Shown here piece by piece: positions 62,086 through 64,000 of a DNA stretch of 64,000 nucleotides (the first letter of the stretch is position 1; each line of letters begins with the position of its first letter). A program made the translations under genes and the position numbers. This DNA comes from NCED01 sp035493955 (lineage in GTDB: Bacteria > Pseudomonadota > Alphaproteobacteria > Caulobacterales > Caulobacteraceae): contig DATJHI010000016.1 of assembly GCA_035493955.1 (NCBI GenBank), positions 1 to 64,000 on the forward strand. Reading direction: 5' to 3'. A model generated the notes under the pieces. The model was not told where the DNA came from and searched no databases. It saw only the letters and a program-made list of their open reading frames with translations.

Positions 62086-63579
62086 TCAAACCGACAAGGG
62101 CTGCCGCGAACGCTCCGCCGCGGCGCTCCGCCCCAGGGCCAGCACGCCCTCGACCAGGGCGTCGATGTGCGCCTCGCGGGTGCGGTGGTTGACGATGGCC
62201 GCCCGGATCGCCAGCCGGCCGCCGAGGGTGGTGGTGGACGGCGCGGCCACGCCGCTGTCCTGCAGCCTGGCCACGATCCCCGCGTTGAGGGCGTCGAGAT
62301 CGCCGGGCGCGTCGGCGAAACGGAAACAGACGATGTTCAGCCCGACCGGGGCCAGCCGCTCCAGTTCCGGCGCGGCGTCCACCCGCGCCGCAAGATAGGC
62401 GGCCATCTGACAGGTCTTCAGGATCGAGGCCCCGATGGCCTCGGGCCCAAGGACCCTCAAGGTGAACCAGGTCTTCAGCGCCCTGAATCCCCGCGACAGG
62501 TCCGGGCCGAAGTCGCAGGGCCAGGGCGAGCCGCCGGCCAGCCCCGTCGCCGCCTGCTTCAGATAGGCCGCGTCCGCGGCGAAGGCGGCCCGGTGCGCCT
62601 CGCGGTCCCGCACGAGGATGAAGCCGGCGTCATAGGGAACCTGGCCCCACTTGTGGAAATCGAAAGCGATGGACTGGGCCCGTTCGATCCCCTTCAGCCG
62701 CGGCGCCAGGGCGGGCGACAGCATGGCCAGGGCCCCGAAGGCGCCGTCCACGTGCAGCCACAGCCCCTCGCGCTCGGCCAGGTCGGCCAGGGCCGTCAAG
62801 TCGTCGATGGCCCCGATGTCCACCGAGCCTGCGGTGCCGACCAGCATGAACGGGGCGGCCCCGGCGGCGCGGTCGGCGCGGATGGCCGCCTCCAGGCTCG
62901 CGACCTCGATCCGGCCGTCGGCGTCGCTGGGGATCAGTCGCAGGGCGTCGGAACCAATTCCGGCCATGTCGAAGGCGCTCGGAACGCAGCCGTGCGCCGC
63001 CGCCCCGGCGTAGGCGACCAGCCGCTTCCCCGTCCCCGCCACGCCGCCCGTGCGCACCCCCGCCCCGAGAGCGGCCCGGCGCGCGACCAGGACGGCGATG
63101 AAGTTGGCGATGGAGGTTCCGGTGACGAACAGGCCGCTGGCCGTCTCAGGGAAGCCGAACAGGTCGGCGGCCCAGCGGGCGACCTGGCGCTCCAACAGGA
63201 TCGGGCTCTGGTCGCGGCCGCCGAGATTGGCGTTGAGTCCTGCCGCCAGCATCTCCCCCAGCATGCCGACGACCGTGCCGCCGCCGTGGACCCAGCCCAT
63301 GAAGCCGGGATGGCCGTTGCCCGCCCCATAGGGCAGCACCCGGTCCAGGAAGTCCCGGTGGACCGCCTCCAGGGACGACGGCCCAGTCGAAAGCGGCTCG
63401 GCGAAAACGGCGCGCACCGTCCCGGGGATCGGCCGCCGCACCGGGCCGTCGGAAACGCCCTGTACGTGGTCGAGCATGTCGTCGAGCATGCGGTGCGCCT
63501 GGGCGCGCAACGCCGCCCAGTCGGCCGGGTCCAGGCCCTCGGGCGGATCATTGGCGGATTGCCCGGCGGGTGTGCTCAA
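62086..63579 (-). CDS. group II PLP-dependent amino acid decarboxylase
   Basis: A 497-residue decarboxylase of the aromatic-amino-acid/glutamate decarboxylase class. The PLP lysine is Lys310 in FDFHKWGQVPYDAG. His196 (AAAHGCVPSAFDMAG) stacks on the cofactor and Asp278 (LWLHVDGAFG) binds its ring nitrogen. HPGFMGWVHGGG and GLFVTGTSIANFIAVLVARR are further blocks. The substrate cannot be read from the sequence; aromatic amino acids, aspartate or glutamate are possible. It starts with TTG at 63579 and is the first gene of the operon, 16 bases before the ATP-grasp gene. Confidence 0.86.
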   Translation of the reverse strand: MSTPAGQSANDPPEGLDPADWAALRAQAHRMLDDMLDHVQGVSDGPVRRPIPGTVRAVFAEPLSTGPSSLEAVHRDFLDRVLPYGAGNGHPGFMGWVHGGGTVVGMLGEMLAAGLNANLGGRDQSPILLERQVARWAADLFGFPETASGLFVTGTSIANFIAVLVARRAALGAGVRTGGVAGTGKRLVAYAGAAAHGCVPSAFDMAGIGSDALRLIPSDADGRIEVASLEAAIRADRAAGAAPFMLVGTAGSVDIGAIDDLTALADLAEREGLWLHVDGAFGALAMLSPALAPRLKGIERAQSIAFDFHKWGQVPYDAGFILVRDREAHRAAFAADAAYLKQAATGLAGGSPWPCDFGPDLSRGFRALKTWFTLRVLGPEAIGASILKTCQMAAYLAARVDAAPELERLAPVGLNIVCFRFADAPGDLDALNAGIVARLQDSGVAAPSTTTLGGRLAIRAAIVNHRTREAHIDALVEGVLALGRSAAAERSRQPLSV

Positions 63580-63661
63580 GGATCGGACGCTACGCTCGGG
63601 GTTCAGGGCGGCGACTCACCGACCGCCGGGCGATGATAGCAGACGCCCGCTCCTCGAGACC

Positions 63662-64000
63662 CTAGCCGCCGGCCTCCCGCGCCAGCAGGGCCCGCTTGCG
63701 CTCCACCCCCCAGCGATAGCCGGACAGGGCGCCGTCGGTCCTGACCACCCGGTGACAGGGGATGGCCACGGCCAGGGCGTTGGCGGCGCAGGCCCCGGCC
63801 ACCGCCCGGACGGCCTTGGGCGCGCCGATCCGGGCGGCGATCTCGGCATAGCTCGCCGTCTCTCCCGCCGGGATCGCCTGCAGCGCCCGCCACACCCGCT
63901 GTTGGAAGGCGGTGCCGCGCACGTCCAGGGGCAGGTCGAGCCCCCGCGCCGGGGCCTCGACCAGGCCCACCACCTTGGCCACCACGGCTTCGAATCCGGC
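63662..64000 (-). CDS. methylated-DNA-[protein]-cysteine methyltransferase domain of Ada or Ogt (5' truncated)
   Basis: The last 112 residues of an O6-alkylguanine-DNA alkyltransferase; the start lies beyond base 64000. The active-site motif is LAVAIPCHRVVRTDG, with the methyl-acceptor cysteine. RGTAFQQRVWRALQAIPAG and SYAEIAARIGAP are the winged-helix DNA-binding part. The preceding residues (AGFEAVVAKVVGLVEAP, LDLPLDVRG) match the linker found in Ada fusions better than in plain Ogt, so a bifunctional Ada is likely. It is monocistronic on the minus strand in front of the decarboxylase operon. Confidence 0.9.
   Translation of the reverse strand, partial: AGFEAVVAKVVGLVEAPARGLDLPLDVRGTAFQQRVWRALQAIPAGETASYAEIAARIGAPKAVRAVAGACAANALAVAIPCHRVVRTDGALSGYRWGVERKRALLAREAGG

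Noticed and set aside
59313..62192. A long plus-strand open frame opposite the PLP/ATP-grasp operon
   Set aside because: Antisense shadow of high-G+C genes with no domain signature; the minus-strand genes have catalytic motifs.

Overview
The window is strongly G+C-rich, densely packed chromosomal DNA of an alphaproteobacterium. It is best placed in the Caulobacteraceae (Caulobacter/Phenylobacterium-like). The reasons are a 29-codon sidA-like SOS peptide gene with a GTTC-N7-GTTC type LexA box directly before dnaE, the use of lpxI in the lipid A cluster, an ntrY-ntrX-dat-hfq-hflX run, and Caulobacterales-style Tad pilus and ComEC proteins. Most of the window is core housekeeping sequence. I see no insertion sequence, prophage or CRISPR array.

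Layout. 1-5.4 kb: the end of rpoA, rplQ, a lipoprotein HtrA protease, rarA and an RluA-family pseudouridine synthase, separated by palindromic intergenic repeats. 5.4-10.6 kb: a three-gene Tad-type pilus set (TadG-like plus two TadE-like) on the minus strand, a retropepsin/TPR/TonB fusion protein and a cupin. 10.7-14.3 kb: LexA box, sidA-like gene, dnaE. 14.4-17.5 kb: a sensory group (a 69-residue protein, a PAS protein, a hybrid histidine kinase). 18-23.9 kb: rpsB-tsf, tmk-holB-tatD-MBL and a membrane protein. 24-34.6 kb: YdeI-like, GNAT, mazG and an aldo/keto reductase, then hflX, hfq, dat, ntrX and ntrY on the minus strand, yqgE and a peroxiredoxin. 34.7-39.6 kb: comEC, gltX, gltA. 39.6-53 kb: a long minus-strand envelope superoperon, pyrH-frr-uppS-cdsA-dxr-rseP-bamA-skp-lpxD-fabZ-lpxA-lpxI-lpxB. 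53-54.4 kb: rlpA and tRNA-Ser(UGA). 54.4-64 kb is accessory: a DUF6152 pair, small hypotheticals, a Calx-beta/cadherin/RTX protein, an uncharacterised three-gene operon (PLP decarboxylase, ATP-grasp ligase, second PLP enzyme), and the end of an Ada/Ogt methyltransferase.

How it fits together. The superoperon couples translation and UMP supply (pyrH, frr) to isoprenoid, phospholipid, lipid A and outer-membrane protein assembly, with many stop/start overlaps (ATGA, GTGA, TTGA). The normally adjacent pairs tsf/pyrH and rlpA/tmk are both split here. One inversion of about bases 20,030-52,980 would restore both. The most interesting points are the SOS-controlled sidA-like peptide before dnaE, the PLP/ATP-grasp operon as a candidate undescribed pathway, the inferred inversion, and unusual active-site residues in the TatD and aldo/keto reductase proteins. 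All function calls are from reading the sequence alone; no database search was run.
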